Part shown: in pieces, positions 8,116 to 19,649 of the stretch
How positions within the stretch are numbered: the first letter of the stretch is position 1
Layout: each line of letters starts with the position of its first letter
DNA from: Sphingomonas tagetis
Lineage (GTDB): Bacteria; Pseudomonadota; Alphaproteobacteria; Sphingomonadales; Sphingomonadaceae
DNA: 64,000 nucleotides
Assembly: GCF_024211275.1 (NCBI RefSeq)
Contig: NZ_JAMLDX010000002.1
Coordinates: forward strand, 1-64,000
Reading direction: 5' to 3'
Notes under the pieces: model-generated
Told to the model about the DNA's origin: nothing
The model's input: the letters and a program-made list of their open reading frames with translations, nothing else
Databases searched by the model: none
Made by a program: the position numbers and the translations under genes

Positions 8116-9714
8116 GTGGACATCATTCCCGCAATCGCACTTGGATTTCTCATTCTGTTGCTCGCCGGTGGCGGGCTGATCGCCCTCAAACCGGGCAACG
8201 AGTTCGCCGGCCATCCAAAGGGCCTGTACGTCCTCTTCTTCGCCGAAATGTGGGAGCGCTTCTCCTATTACGGCATGCGCGCGCTGCTGATCTTCTACCT
8301 GACTCAGCACTGGCTGTTCAGCGACAGCAAGTCGAACCTGATCTACGGCGCCTACACCTCGCTGGTGTACATCACCCCGGTGCTCGGCGGCTATCTCGCC
8401 GACAAGTTCCTCGGCCAGCGCAAGGCGGTGCTGTTCGGCGCGGTGCTGCTGACCTTCGGCCATGTGCTGATGGCGGTCGAGGGCGATGGCGGTCAGGCGG
8501 ATGCGACGATCAACGTCTTCTGGCTCGCGCTCGCCTTCATCATCGTCGGCTCGGGCTTCCTGAAGGCCAACATCTCGGTGATCGTCGGCCAGCTCTATGG
8601 CCTCACCGACGTGCGCCGCGACGGCGCCTATACGATCTTCTATGTCGGCATCAACGTCGGCGCCGCGATCGGCACGATCCTCGCGGGCTGGCTCGGCCAG
8701 ACCTATGGCTGGGCCTATGGCTTCGGCGCGGCGGGCGTCGGCATGCTGCTCGGCCTGATCGTGTTTATCCTCGGCAAGCCGCTGCTGATGGGCCAGGGCG
8801 AAGCGCCGCGCGCGCTGACCAAGGGCCTCGAATGGGGCCTCTATGCTGTCGGTCTCGCCTCAGTCGGCGTGATCTGGGCGCTGGTCCAGTATCAGGACGT
8901 CATCCAGACGCTGCTGATCGTCTCGGGCGTCGGCCTGCTCGGCTATGTGCTCTACTCGGCCTTCCGGCTCGAGCCGCATGCCCGCGACCGGCTGCTCGTC
9001 GTCCTCTTCCTGATCGCGCTCAACCCGGTCTTCTGGGGCCTGTTCGAGCAGGCGGGCGGCAGCCTTAACCTCTACACCGACCGTTTCGTCGACCGCGCCG
9101 GCGTCCCCGCCTCGCTGTTCCAGTCGATCAACCCGATTTACATCGTGCTGCTCGGCCCGGTGTTCGCGGCGCTGTGGGTGTGGCTCGGCAAGAAGGGCTG
9201 GGAACCCTCGGCGCCCGCCAAATTCGGCATCGCGCTGCTTCAGGTCGGCCTCTCGTTCCTCGTCTTCGTGTGGGGCGCGCACTCGGTCGGCATCGCGGCG
9301 ATGACCCCGGTCCTCTTCGTCTTCCTGATCTACCTGCTGCAGACCACCGGCGAGCTCTGTTTGTCGCCGGTCGGCCTGTCGGCAATGAACCGCCTCGCGC
9401 CCAAGACGCTGGCCTCGCTCATCATGGGCGCGTGGTTCTACATGACCGCGGTCGGCAATTTCGTCGCGGGCAAGATCGGTGAAGCCACCGGCGGCGAAGG
9501 CGGCGAAATGACCAAGGAAGCGACGCTCGCGATCTACAACACCATCGGCTGGTGGACGATCGGCATCGGTGTCGCGGTGTGCCTGGTGTCGCCGCTGGTC
9601 AAGAAGATGATGCATCTCGACACGCTCAAGGACGACGGTCTGGCCGGCCAGCGCGAGATCGGCGAACAACAGGCCGCCGGCATCCGCCCCGACCTCGAGA
9701 CCAAGCCGGGCTGA
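8116..9714 (+). CDS. Proton-dependent oligopeptide transporter (POT/PTR2 family)
   Basis: A 532-residue major-facilitator protein with 12-14 hydrophobic segments. I place the start at GTG 8116, preceded by AAGGGG, because the upstream reading adds 29 non-hydrophobic residues. The family motif ExxERFxYYG is present as EMWERFSYYGMRALLIFYL, followed by GGYLADKFLGQRKAVLFGA and FWGLFEQAGGSLNLYTDR. It imports di- and tripeptides with protons at the inner membrane. It has its own downstream terminator and is probably monocistronic, matching the peptidase encoded convergently. Confidence 0.93.
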   Translation: MDIIPAIALGFLILLLAGGGLIALKPGNEFAGHPKGLYVLFFAEMWERFSYYGMRALLIFYLTQHWLFSDSKSNLIYGAYTSLVYITPVLGGYLADKFLGQRKAVLFGAVLLTFGHVLMAVEGDGGQADATINVFWLALAFIIVGSGFLKANISVIVGQLYGLTDVRRDGAYTIFYVGINVGAAIGTILAGWLGQTYGWAYGFGAAGVGMLLGLIVFILGKPLLMGQGEAPRALTKGLEWGLYAVGLASVGVIWALVQYQDVIQTLLIVSGVGLLGYVLYSAFRLEPHARDRLLVVLFLIALNPVFWGLFEQAGGSLNLYTDRFVDRAGVPASLFQSINPIYIVLLGPVFAALWVWLGKKGWEPSAPAKFGIALLQVGLSFLVFVWGAHSVGIAAMTPVLFVFLIYLLQTTGELCLSPVGLSAMNRLAPKTLASLIMGAWFYMTAVGNFVAGKIGEATGGEGGEMTKEATLAIYNTIGWWTIGIGVAVCLVSPLVKKMMHLDTLKDDGLAGQREIGEQQAAGIRPDLETKPG

Positions 9715-9760
9715 GGCTTTTAGCGCCTTCCGCAAGCGGGAGGAGCGATGCACAAAAAAG

Positions 9761-9790
9761 GGGCCGGTCCTTGGCGGACCGGCCCATTTT
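9761..9790. terminator. Rho-independent terminator, probably bidirectional
   Basis: A 10-bp perfect GC stem (9761-9770 with 9776-9785) has a TTGGC loop, followed by ATTTT on the plus strand and preceded by AAAAAA on the minus side. It sits between the convergent transporter and M13 peptidase genes and can serve both. Confidence 0.85.
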
Positions 9791-9809
9791 CGTATCGATC
9801 AGCGCGCGA

Positions 9810-11843
9810 TCACCAGATCTTCACCCGCTGCTCGGGCGGCAGATACAGCTTGTCGCCCGGCTTGACGTCGAACGCCGCGTACCAGGCGTCGACATTCCGC
9901 ACGATGCCGTTGACGCGATACTTGGCCGGGCTGTGCGTGTCGGTCAGCAGCCGCGAGCGTTCGGCGTCCTCGCGCACCTTGGTCTGCCAAGCCTGGGCAT
10001 AGGCCAGGAAGAAGCGCTGATCGCCGGTCAGCCCGCCGATCACCGGCGCCTTGCCGTGCTTCGCCTGATAGCGCTGGTACGCGCCATAGGCCATTTCGAT
10101 GCCGCCAAGGTCGCCGATATTCTCGCCCAGCGTCAGCTTGCCGTTGATCCTGGTGCCCGGAATCGGCTCATAGCCGCCGAACTGCTCGACCAGCACCGCG
10201 GTGCGCTTGCCGAACGCGGCCTTCGCTTCCGGCGTCCACCAGTTGGCGAACTTGCCGTCCGGCCCGAACTGACTGCCCTGATCGTCGAAACCATGGCCGA
10301 TCTCATGCCCGATTACGGCGCCGATCGCCCCGTAATTGACCGCCGCGTCCGCCTTGGGATCGAAGAACGGCGCCTGCAGGATCGCCGCCGGGAAGGTGAT
10401 CTGGTTGGTCAGCGGGCTGTAATAGGCGTTCACCGTCTGCGGCGTCATTGCCCACAGCGTGCGGTCGACCGGCTTGCCGAGCTGCGAGAGCTGGTATTTC
10501 CAGCCCCAGTCCTGCGACGCCATGATGTTGCCGAGCAGGTCGCCGCGACTGATCTTCATCGCCGAATAGTCGATCCACTTGGTGGGGTGGCCGACGCGTG
10601 GGTCGAAGGCGGCGAGCTTGGCCAGCGCCTTCTCCTTGGTCACGGCGTCCATCCACTGATTGCCCTTGAGCCGCTCGTCGAGGCTCGCGCGCAAATCGGC
10701 GATCAGCTCGCCCATCTGGGCCGAGCTCTCGGGCGGATAGTGGCGCGCGACATAGATCTGGCCGACCGACTCGCCCAGCGCGCCATTGACCAGCTGAATG
10801 CCGCGCTTCCACCGCTCGCGCTTCTGCGGGGTGCCCGCCAGCGTCTTCTGGAAGAAGTCGAACGACGCGTCGTCGAACGCCTTGGGCAGATAGGGCGCGC
10901 TCGACGAGATGAAGTGGAACGTCATCCAGTCCTGCCAGGTCGAGACCGGCACTTCCGCAAACTGCTTGCCCAGCGCCGCCAGCGCGGTGTCATTGCCCAT
11001 GATCATCATCGGCATCGCTTCGAGGCCGCTGAGCTTCATCATGGTGGGCCAGTCGAACTGCGGCGCGAGCTTGGCCATGCCGGCGCGGTCCATCGGCTTG
11101 TACAGCGCGGGGATGTTGCGGTTCTGCTCGGGCGTCCAGTGGACCTTGGCCATCGCGGTCTCGAACGCCACGATCTTGTCCGCCTTGGCCGCGGCGTCGC
11201 CGATCCCGGCGAGCGTCAGCACCTTGGCGATATAGGCGCGATAGGCGGCGCGGAAGCCGTCATATTTGGCGCCTTCGAGCAGATAGTAATCGCGCGCCAT
11301 ACCCAGCGTGCCCTGCCCGGCGATCGCGGTATATTGGGTCGGGTTGGCGAGATCAGGGATGATCCCGATATTGACCGGGCTGGCATAGCCCTGCTCGACG
11401 AATAGCGCCTGCAGTTTGACGCGGTCGTTCGCCGCGGCGATCTTCGCCAGATAGGGCTTGAGCGGCGCAGTGCCGCGCTTCTCGATCGCCGCCTCGTCCA
11501 TCCAGCTGGCATAGAGATCGCCGATCTGCTTGCCCTTGGCGCCGAACTGGCCGGGATTCTTTGCCATGTCGTCGAGGATCGCGCGCACCGCAACCTCGGC
11601 CCCGTCAGCCAGCTTGACGCTGGCGCCGGCCGAGCTGCGGTCCGGCGCGATCGGCGTGTTCTTCGCCCAGCTGCCGTTGACATAGGCCCAGAAATCGTCG
11701 CCCGGCTTCACGCCCTTGTCCTGCGCGGCGAGATCGACGCCGAACCCGCCATATTTCGGACCCGCGGTCTGCGACAGTGCGGGCACGGTGAGCGAAAGCG
11801 CCGCAGCGCCGAGCGCCAGGCGAGCCAGGACATTGATCTTCAT
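9810..11843 (-). CDS. M13-family (neprilysin-like) zinc metallopeptidase
   Basis: A 677-residue secreted peptidase. The signal peptide MKINVLARLALGAAALSLTVPALSQ is followed by the M13 N-terminal domain, then the catalytic domain. The zinc site HEIGHGFDDQG is at residues 513-523 and the downstream ENIGDLGG supplies the third ligand. NAYYSPLTNQITFPAAIL and the terminal LPPEQRVKIW complete the M13 signature. It probably cleaves small peptides in the periplasm, which would feed the convergently encoded POT transporter; that link is inference. The 60-bp gap upstream to acs suggests its own promoter or readthrough from acs. Confidence 0.95.
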   Translation of the reverse strand: MKINVLARLALGAAALSLTVPALSQTAGPKYGGFGVDLAAQDKGVKPGDDFWAYVNGSWAKNTPIAPDRSSAGASVKLADGAEVAVRAILDDMAKNPGQFGAKGKQIGDLYASWMDEAAIEKRGTAPLKPYLAKIAAANDRVKLQALFVEQGYASPVNIGIIPDLANPTQYTAIAGQGTLGMARDYYLLEGAKYDGFRAAYRAYIAKVLTLAGIGDAAAKADKIVAFETAMAKVHWTPEQNRNIPALYKPMDRAGMAKLAPQFDWPTMMKLSGLEAMPMMIMGNDTALAALGKQFAEVPVSTWQDWMTFHFISSSAPYLPKAFDDASFDFFQKTLAGTPQKRERWKRGIQLVNGALGESVGQIYVARHYPPESSAQMGELIADLRASLDERLKGNQWMDAVTKEKALAKLAAFDPRVGHPTKWIDYSAMKISRGDLLGNIMASQDWGWKYQLSQLGKPVDRTLWAMTPQTVNAYYSPLTNQITFPAAILQAPFFDPKADAAVNYGAIGAVIGHEIGHGFDDQGSQFGPDGKFANWWTPEAKAAFGKRTAVLVEQFGGYEPIPGTRINGKLTLGENIGDLGGIEMAYGAYQRYQAKHGKAPVIGGLTGDQRFFLAYAQAWQTKVREDAERSRLLTDTHSPAKYRVNGIVRNVDAWYAAFDVKPGDKLYLPPEQRVKIW

Positions 11844-11903
11844 GCGGAACCCCTATGCAGTGTATTGCCGTAGCATAACGCTGAGTCGGGGGTGGTGCAA
11901 CGG

Positions 11904-13841
<1,938 letters not shown>

Positions 13842-14022
13842 CTGGTCTCTCCTCTTGTGGCGCGTCATATCGGTCAGCATCGGGGGCGCGCAAGTGAGCG
13901 TTCGCTTTCACCCGCAAAAGCTTTGCAACTCGCCCGTTACGTGCGCGTTTCGACCGTCACGCTTACAATTCGCGACACTATTTCATTGGACGACGCGGCG
14001 CCCGCCGCCCATTTCGAGGGGC

Positions 14023-15456
14023 ATGATGAACCGTCCGATCACCTTGCTGGCGCTCATCGCGGTCCCGTTGGCAGGCTGCACCGTCGGCCCCGACTACCGG
14101 CCGCGCGCGGCGTCGGAGCTCGGCGTGCCGCCTGCATATTCGGTGGCGGCGCGGCAGGAAGCGCAGGAAGACCTGCGCCAGTGGTGGACCGCGTTCAACG
14201 ATCCGCTGCTGACGCGGCTGGTCGAGCAGGCCGCGTCCCAGAATCTGGACCTGGCGCAGGCCGTCATCCGGCTGCGGCAGGCGCGCGAATCGCTCGTCCA
14301 GTCGCGCGCGTCGCTATTGCCGACGGTCGATGCCGGCGCCAGCGCATCGCGCACGCAGGCGATCACCGGCGGCGCGGGCGGCAGCACCAGCCTCTCGCTC
14401 GGCGCGGACGTGAACTATCAGGCAGACCTGTTCGGCGGCATCCGCCGCGGCGTGCAGGCGAGCCGCGCGCAGCTCGAAGCCTCGGGCTATGACTATGCCA
14501 CCGTCCTCGTTTCGACCCAGGCCGAGATCGCGCGCAACTATATCCTCGCCCGTGCGGCACAGGCGCAACTCGCCAACGCCCGGCAGAGCCTCGCCATTCA
14601 GGACGACAATCTAGAGATCGCCGGCTTCCGCGTTCAGGCTGGGCTCGTCTCGTCGCTCGATCAGGAACAGGCCCGCGCCAGCCGCGCGCAGACCGCCGCC
14701 TCGATCCCGTCGATCGAGGCGAGCTACAACAGCGCCGTGTCGCGCCTCGGCGTGCTGACGGGGCAGGCGCCGGGCGCGCTCAAGGGCGAGATGGAAGCGG
14801 TCCGGCCGATCCCGCAAGGCCCGGCGAGCGTCGCGGTCGGCATCCCCACCGATACGCTGCGCCAGCGCCCCGATGTGCGGTCGGCCGAACGCAATCTCGC
14901 CGCCGCGGTCGCCAATATCGGCGTGGCCGAGGCACAGCTCTACCCGCAGCTCTCGCTCGGCGGCAGCATCGACAGCAATGCGGCCAATATCGGCGGTATT
15001 TTCGACCTGATCACCGGCCGCATCTTCGCCAGCCTCGCCCAGACGATCTTCGACGCCGGCCGCAACCGCTCGCAGGTCCGCTCGGCGCAGGCGGCGGCGG
15101 ACGGCGCGTTGCTCGCCTACAAGCAGACCGTGCTGACCGCGCTCGAGGATGTCGAGAATGCCGTGGTCGCGCTGCAATCGGCCCAGCGCCGCGAGCGCGA
15201 GTTCATGATCGCGCTCGACGCCGCCACCAACAGCGCGATCCTCTCGCGCAGCTCCTACCGCGCCGGCCTCGCCGACTTTCTCACGCTCAACCAGAGCGAA
15301 GCCTCGCTGATCTCGGCGCGCAACGGCCTGGTCGGCGCGCGCTCGGACAAGGCGGCGGCGCTGATCCAGCTCTACCTCGCGCTCGGTGGCGGCTGGGATG
15401 CGAGCGCGACGCCGACCCCCGACACCGTCCCCACCCCCGCATCCGGATCGAACTGA
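14023..15456 (+). CDS. Outer-membrane efflux lipoprotein, NodT/OprM type (TolC family)
   Basis: A 477-residue TolC-family channel. The start is placed at ATG 14023 (a second ATG follows at 14026) behind GAGGGG. The signal peptide ends at the lipobox LAGC, giving an acylated Cys, then TVGPDYRPRAA, the usual start of NodT proteins. Two OEP repeats carry long coiled-coil helices (WWTAFNDPLLTRLVEQAASQNLDL and the matching C-terminal half). It forms the outer-membrane duct of the downstream MacAB-like pump. It is first in a four-gene operon and shares one base with the next start. Confidence 0.93.
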   Translation: MMNRPITLLALIAVPLAGCTVGPDYRPRAASELGVPPAYSVAARQEAQEDLRQWWTAFNDPLLTRLVEQAASQNLDLAQAVIRLRQARESLVQSRASLLPTVDAGASASRTQAITGGAGGSTSLSLGADVNYQADLFGGIRRGVQASRAQLEASGYDYATVLVSTQAEIARNYILARAAQAQLANARQSLAIQDDNLEIAGFRVQAGLVSSLDQEQARASRAQTAASIPSIEASYNSAVSRLGVLTGQAPGALKGEMEAVRPIPQGPASVAVGIPTDTLRQRPDVRSAERNLAAAVANIGVAEAQLYPQLSLGGSIDSNAANIGGIFDLITGRIFASLAQTIFDAGRNRSQVRSAQAAADGALLAYKQTVLTALEDVENAVVALQSAQRREREFMIALDAATNSAILSRSSYRAGLADFLTLNQSEASLISARNGLVGARSDKAAALIQLYLALGGGWDASATPTPDTVPTPASGSN

Positions 15457-16862
15457 TGGCCGAACCCACGAACCCCAAGCTCGACGATTTCCTCGGCGGC
15501 AAGGTCGCGCCGGCCTGGCAGCGCTACGCCAAATGGATCGGGGCCGGGCTGCTCGTGCTCGTCCTGCTGCTCACCGCGTGGAAGTTCTTCGGCAGCAGCG
15601 AGGAGGCCGGCTACGCCACCCGCAAGGTCGAGAAGGGTTCGCTCACCGTCACCGTCTCGGCCACCGGCAAGCTCGCCCCGACCAATCAGGTTCAGGTCGG
15701 CTCGGAACTGTCGGGGCTGATCACCAAGGTGCTGGTCGATGTCAACGATCGAGTCACCGCCGGCCAGCCGCTCGCGCTGATCGACCCGTCGCGGCTCGAC
15801 GACGAAATCGCGCAGGGCCGCGCCGCCGTCGCCGCCGCGCAGGCGACCGTCGCGCAGAATCAGGCGACCGTCACCGAGGCGCGCTCGCAGCTCAACCGCT
15901 TCGAAGAGGTCAGCCGCCTCTCCGGCGGCCGCGTCCCGGCAAAGACCGAATTGGACAACGCCCGCGCCGCCGTCGCCCGCGCCAACGCCACGCTGCGCGC
16001 CGCGCAGGCGCAGGTCACCTCGCAACAGGCGGGCCTCCGCTCCAGCATCACCCAGCGCAACAAGGCGGTGATCCGCTCCTCGGTCAACGGTGTGGTGCTC
16101 GCGCGGCAGGTCGAGCCGGGCCAGACGGTCGCGTCCTCGTTCAACACCCCGACTTTGTTCGTGATCGCCGAGGACCTCGGCTCGATGGAGCTGCAAGTCG
16201 CGATCGACGAAGCCGATGTCGGCCAGGTCAAGGACGGGCAGAAGGCCAACTTCACCGTCGACGCCTTCCCCGGCCGCACCTTCCCGGCAACGATCCAGCG
16301 AGTCGATGTCGGCTCGAACCTGTCGGCACAGAGCACGACCTCCTCGTCGTCCAGCACGTCGAGCGCCACCGGCCAGGTCGTCTCCTATGGCGCGATCCTC
16401 TCGGTCGCCAACCCGGGCCAGCAACTCCGCCCCGGCATGACCGCGACTGCCGAGATCGTCACGCTGGAGAAGAAGAACGTCCTGCTCGTCCCCAACGCCG
16501 CGCTGCGCTTCAGCCCAAGCGCGGGCGACAGCCAGCAAAAGGCCGGCGGTGTCACCGGCGCACTCGTCCCGCGCGGCGGCCGCCGCCGTGGCGGCGGCGC
16601 GGAAAAATCGGCGACGATCGGCCGTGGCGCGACCCAGACCGTCTATGTGAAGGGCGATGACGGCCAGCCGCAGCCGATCCAGGTCACTACCGGCGACACC
16701 AACGGTCAGGTCACCGAAGTCCTGGCCGGTGGCCTCAAGGAAGGCATGGAAGTCATTACCGGGCAATATGCCGGCGAATCCTCGGGTTCGAGCCAGCGCA
16801 AGTCCGGCGCGGGCGGCGGCCAGCGCCGTCAGGGCGGCGCGGGCGGAGGCCAGGGTGGCTGA
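15456..16862 (+). CDS. macA: Periplasmic adaptor of MacAB-type efflux pump (HlyD/MacA family)
   Basis: A 468-residue membrane-fusion protein. One N-terminal helix (about residues 27-44) anchors it, followed by the lipoyl half-motif KVEKGSLTVTVSATGKLAP, a coiled-coil hairpin rich in Ala/Gln (AAQATVAQNQATVTEARSQL), the second lipoyl half with IRSSVNGVVLARQVEPGQTV, and a beta-barrel domain. A Gly/Arg-rich insertion (RGGRRRGGGAEKS) and a tail rich in Gly, Gln and Arg follow, both unusual for MacA. It links the ABC transporter to the NodT channel. Confidence 0.92.
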   Translation: MAEPTNPKLDDFLGGKVAPAWQRYAKWIGAGLLVLVLLLTAWKFFGSSEEAGYATRKVEKGSLTVTVSATGKLAPTNQVQVGSELSGLITKVLVDVNDRVTAGQPLALIDPSRLDDEIAQGRAAVAAAQATVAQNQATVTEARSQLNRFEEVSRLSGGRVPAKTELDNARAAVARANATLRAAQAQVTSQQAGLRSSITQRNKAVIRSSVNGVVLARQVEPGQTVASSFNTPTLFVIAEDLGSMELQVAIDEADVGQVKDGQKANFTVDAFPGRTFPATIQRVDVGSNLSAQSTTSSSSSTSSATGQVVSYGAILSVANPGQQLRPGMTATAEIVTLEKKNVLLVPNAALRFSPSAGDSQQKAGGVTGALVPRGGRRRGGGAEKSATIGRGATQTVYVKGDDGQPQPIQVTTGDTNGQVTEVLAGGLKEGMEVITGQYAGESSGSSQRKSGAGGGQRRQGGAGGGQGG

Positions 16863-17577
16863 GCGCGTGGCCGACCCGATCATCCGCCTGCGCGGCGTCA
16901 CCAAGACCTATGGCGAGGGCGCGACGGCGTTTCAGGCATTGAAGGGCGTCGATCTCGACATCACCGGCGGCGATTTCGTCGCGGTGATGGGCCCCTCGGG
17001 GTCGGGCAAGTCGACGACGATGAACATCCTCGGCTGCCTCGACGTACCGACGGACGGCGAATTCATGTTCAAGGACGTCCATATCGAGACGCTCGACCGC
17101 GACCAGCGCGCGCTCGTCCGCCGCAAATATCTCGGCTTCGTGTTTCAGGGTTTCAACCTCTTGAGCCGCACCAGCGCGCTCGAAAATGTCGAACTGCCCC
17201 TGCTCTATCGCGGCGAGGACAAGAAGACGCGGCATGACATGGGCATGGCCGCGCTCGAAAAGGTCGGCCTCGATAAATGGTGGGACCATACCCCCGCCGA
17301 ACTCTCCGGCGGCCAGCAGCAGCGCGTCGCCATCGCGCGCGCGATCGTCACCAACCCCGACGTGCTGCTCGCCGACGAGCCCACCGGCAATCTCGACAGC
17401 GAGCGCTCGGTCGAGATCATGAAGCTGCTCACCCAACTCAATCAGGAAAGCGGCATCACCGTGCTGATGGTCACGCACGAGCCCGACATGGCGGCGTTCG
17501 CGAATACGATCGTCCACTTCAAGGATGGGCTGGTCGAGCGGATCGAGACCGGCATGCGCGCGCGGGTCGACGCCTGA
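16855..17577 (+). CDS. ABC transporter ATP-binding protein, MacB/LolD type
   Basis: A 240-residue ATPase. GTG 16855, with GGAGG five bases upstream, is preferred over GTG 16867; it overlaps the macA end by eight bases. Walker A is GPSGSGKST, the Q-loop is VFQGFNLL, the signature is [14 protein letters not shown], Walker B is [13 protein letters not shown] and the switch His lies in VTHEPD. It powers the mechanotransmission pump formed with the next gene. In E. coli MacB this domain is fused to the permease; here they are separate proteins sharing one base (TGATG). Confidence 0.94.
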   Translation: MAERVADPIIRLRGVTKTYGEGATAFQALKGVDLDITGGDFVAVMGPSGSGKSTTMNILGCLDVPTDGEFMFKDVHIETLDRDQRALVRRKYLGFVFQGFNLLSRTSALENVELPLLYRGEDKKTRHDMGMAALEKVGLDKWWDHTPAELSGGQQQRVAIARAIVTNPDVLLADEPTGNLDSERSVEIMKLLTQLNQESGITVLMVTHEPDMAAFANTIVHFKDGLVERIETGMRARVDA

Positions 17578-18785
17578 TGCTCGGCACCACCTTTACCCTC
17601 GCGATCCGCTCGATCCTGCGCCACAAGCTGCGCTCGTTCCTGACCACGCTCGGCATCATCATCGGCGTCGCGGCGGTGGTCGCGATGGTCACGCTCGGCA
17701 AGGCGACCACCGCCGCCGTGCAGCAGCAGATCGCCAGCCTCGGCACCAACATCCTGCAAGTCCGCCCGGGGCAAGGCTTCGGCCGGGGCGGCGGCGGACC
17801 GCGTCCGCCCGATTTCGAGGAAAGCGATGTCGAGGCGGTGCGCGAGCAGGTCGCCGGCGTCACCGCGGTCGCCCCGCAGGCCCAGTCCACCGCCACCGCG
17901 ATCCATGAAGGCGCCAACTGGTCGACCACGATCAACGGCACCACCAGCGCCTTCTTCACCGTCCAGCCCTGGCCGCTGACCGCCGGACGGACCTTCTCCC
18001 CGGCCGAGGAAGCCGCCGGCAAGGCGGTGTGCATCATCGGCGCGACGGTGCAGCAAAATCTGTTTCGCAACCGCCAGGCCGTCGGCGAGCGTTTCCGCAT
18101 CGGCGGCGTCTCTTGCGACGTCATCGGCACGCTCTCGCGCCGCGGGCAGGCCGGCTTCGGCGGCGATCAGGACGACACCGTCATCATGCCGATCAAGGCG
18201 GTCCAGCGCCGCTTCACCGGCAACCGCGACATCCGCCTGATGCTGGTCGGCGTCGACGAGACTTATGACAGCGCACAGGTCCAGTCGTCGCTCAGCGACC
18301 TGCTGCGCGAGCGCCGCAATATCGAAGCTGGCGCCGAGGACAACTTCAACATCTTCGACACTGCGCAGATCAGCGCGACGCTGACCGGCAGCACCACCCT
18401 GCTTACCCGGATCGTCGCCGCCGTGGCGGGGATCAGCCTGATCGTCGGCGGGATCGGCATCATGAACATCATGCTGGTGTCGGTGACCGAACGCACGCGC
18501 GAGATTGGCATCCGGCTCGCCATCGGCGCCATCGCCAGCGAAGTGTTGATGCAGTTTCTGGTCGAGGCGATCGTGCTGTCACTGTTGGGCGGGGTGATGG
18601 GCCTCGTGCTGGCGCAGGTCGCCATCGCGATCATCACCCCGATCATGCAGGTGCCGTGGATGTTCGACCTTCAGATCAACATCGTCGCCTTCGCTATCTC
18701 GGCGGTGATCGGCGTGGTGTTCGGCTTCTTCCCCGCCCGCCGCGCCGCCAGCCTCAACCCGATCGACGCGCTGCGGCACGAATGA
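17577..18785 (+). CDS. macB: MacB-like ABC transporter permease (FtsX/MacB_PCD)
   Basis: A 402-residue permease. ATG 17577 overlaps the ATPase stop; a longer upstream reading belongs to the ATPase gene. There is one N-terminal helix (HKLRSFLTTLGIIIGVAAVVAMVTLG), a large periplasmic MacB_PCD domain, then three helices in the FtsX domain (IVGGIGIMNIMLVSVTERTREIGIR), ending FFPARRAASLNPIDALRHE, the standard MacB terminus. A Gly/Pro-rich loop (GRGGGGPRPPDFEES) lies early in the periplasmic domain. Substrates of such pumps include macrolides, peptides and lipopeptides; none can be assigned here. Confidence 0.94.
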   Translation: MLGTTFTLAIRSILRHKLRSFLTTLGIIIGVAAVVAMVTLGKATTAAVQQQIASLGTNILQVRPGQGFGRGGGGPRPPDFEESDVEAVREQVAGVTAVAPQAQSTATAIHEGANWSTTINGTTSAFFTVQPWPLTAGRTFSPAEEAAGKAVCIIGATVQQNLFRNRQAVGERFRIGGVSCDVIGTLSRRGQAGFGGDQDDTVIMPIKAVQRRFTGNRDIRLMLVGVDETYDSAQVQSSLSDLLRERRNIEAGAEDNFNIFDTAQISATLTGSTTLLTRIVAAVAGISLIVGGIGIMNIMLVSVTERTREIGIRLAIGAIASEVLMQFLVEAIVLSLLGGVMGLVLAQVAIAIITPIMQVPWMFDLQINIVAFAISAVIGVVFGFFPARRAASLNPIDALRHE

Positions 18786-19643
18786 TCAGGTGAACTGGAG
18801 CAGCACCAGCCCGCCCGCCAGCACCACCGCCGCGACGATCCGCCGCGCCCCGAATCCCTCGCCCAGATAGACGCTCCCGATCAGCGCCGCCCACACCACT
18901 GCCGTCTCGCGCAGCGCCGACACCTTCGCCACCTCGATCAGCGAATAGGCATAGAGCGCCGAGCCAAACGAAAGCGTCGACAACAGGCTCGCCGCCACGC
19001 CGGTGCGCCAGCCCTCGGACACCGCGCGCCGCAATTCGCGCCGCCGCAAAACCAGCGCGGTGATGACGATACCCAGCGGGTCGAGCATGAACAGCCACAC
19101 GATATAGGTCAGCGGCTCGGGCGCCGCGCGCACCCCGCTCGCGTCGATCATGTTATAGACCGCAATGCCCAGCGCCGTCGCCAGCGCCCAGCCCAATGCC
19201 GCCTTGTCGGGGTGCGCGCGCAGGCTCACCCCGCGCGCGGGCAATGCGAATACCAGCACCGCCCCGGTCGCCAGCACCAGCCCCAGCCACGCCACCGCCG
19301 GCAGATGCTCGCCGAGCACCACCACCGCGAATCCCGCGGTTAGCAACGGCGCCGCGCCGCGCATCACGGGAAACACGAGGCTCAGGTCGCCCCGCTGCAT
19401 CGAGCGGATCAGGCAGATCTGGTAGAAGAAATGCGCCGGCACCGAGCACGCCAGCAGCCGCCAGGTTGCGTCGTTGGGCAGCGGCAGGAAGAACGCCGCC
19501 GGCACCACCAGCAACGCCGCGCAGCCCGACAGCATCGCCCGGCCGACCAGGATATCCTCGCCCTTCTTGACCGCGACATTGGCCAAGGCCAGCGTCAGCG
19601 CCGCGAACAGCCCCAGTCCGATCGCCAGCGCCTGAACGCTCAC
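18786..19643 (-). CDS. DMT-superfamily (EamA) transporter
   Basis: A 285-residue, ten-helix membrane protein starting at GTG 19643. Two EamA halves are visible, the first ending LGEHLPAVAWLGLVLATGAVLV and the second ending LGEGFGARRIVAAVVLAGGLVLLQF. The repeated 'LGE' before the last helix pair of each half is typical of drug/metabolite exporters. The substrate is unknown. It abuts the macB permease stop with no gap, convergently, and is followed upstream by mocA. Confidence 0.88.
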   Translation of the reverse strand: MSVQALAIGLGLFAALTLALANVAVKKGEDILVGRAMLSGCAALLVVPAAFFLPLPNDATWRLLACSVPAHFFYQICLIRSMQRGDLSLVFPVMRGAAPLLTAGFAVVVLGEHLPAVAWLGLVLATGAVLVFALPARGVSLRAHPDKAALGWALATALGIAVYNMIDASGVRAAPEPLTYIVWLFMLDPLGIVITALVLRRRELRRAVSEGWRTGVAASLLSTLSFGSALYAYSLIEVAKVSALRETAVVWAALIGSVYLGEGFGARRIVAAVVLAGGLVLLQFT

Positions 19644-19649
19644 GAACGC

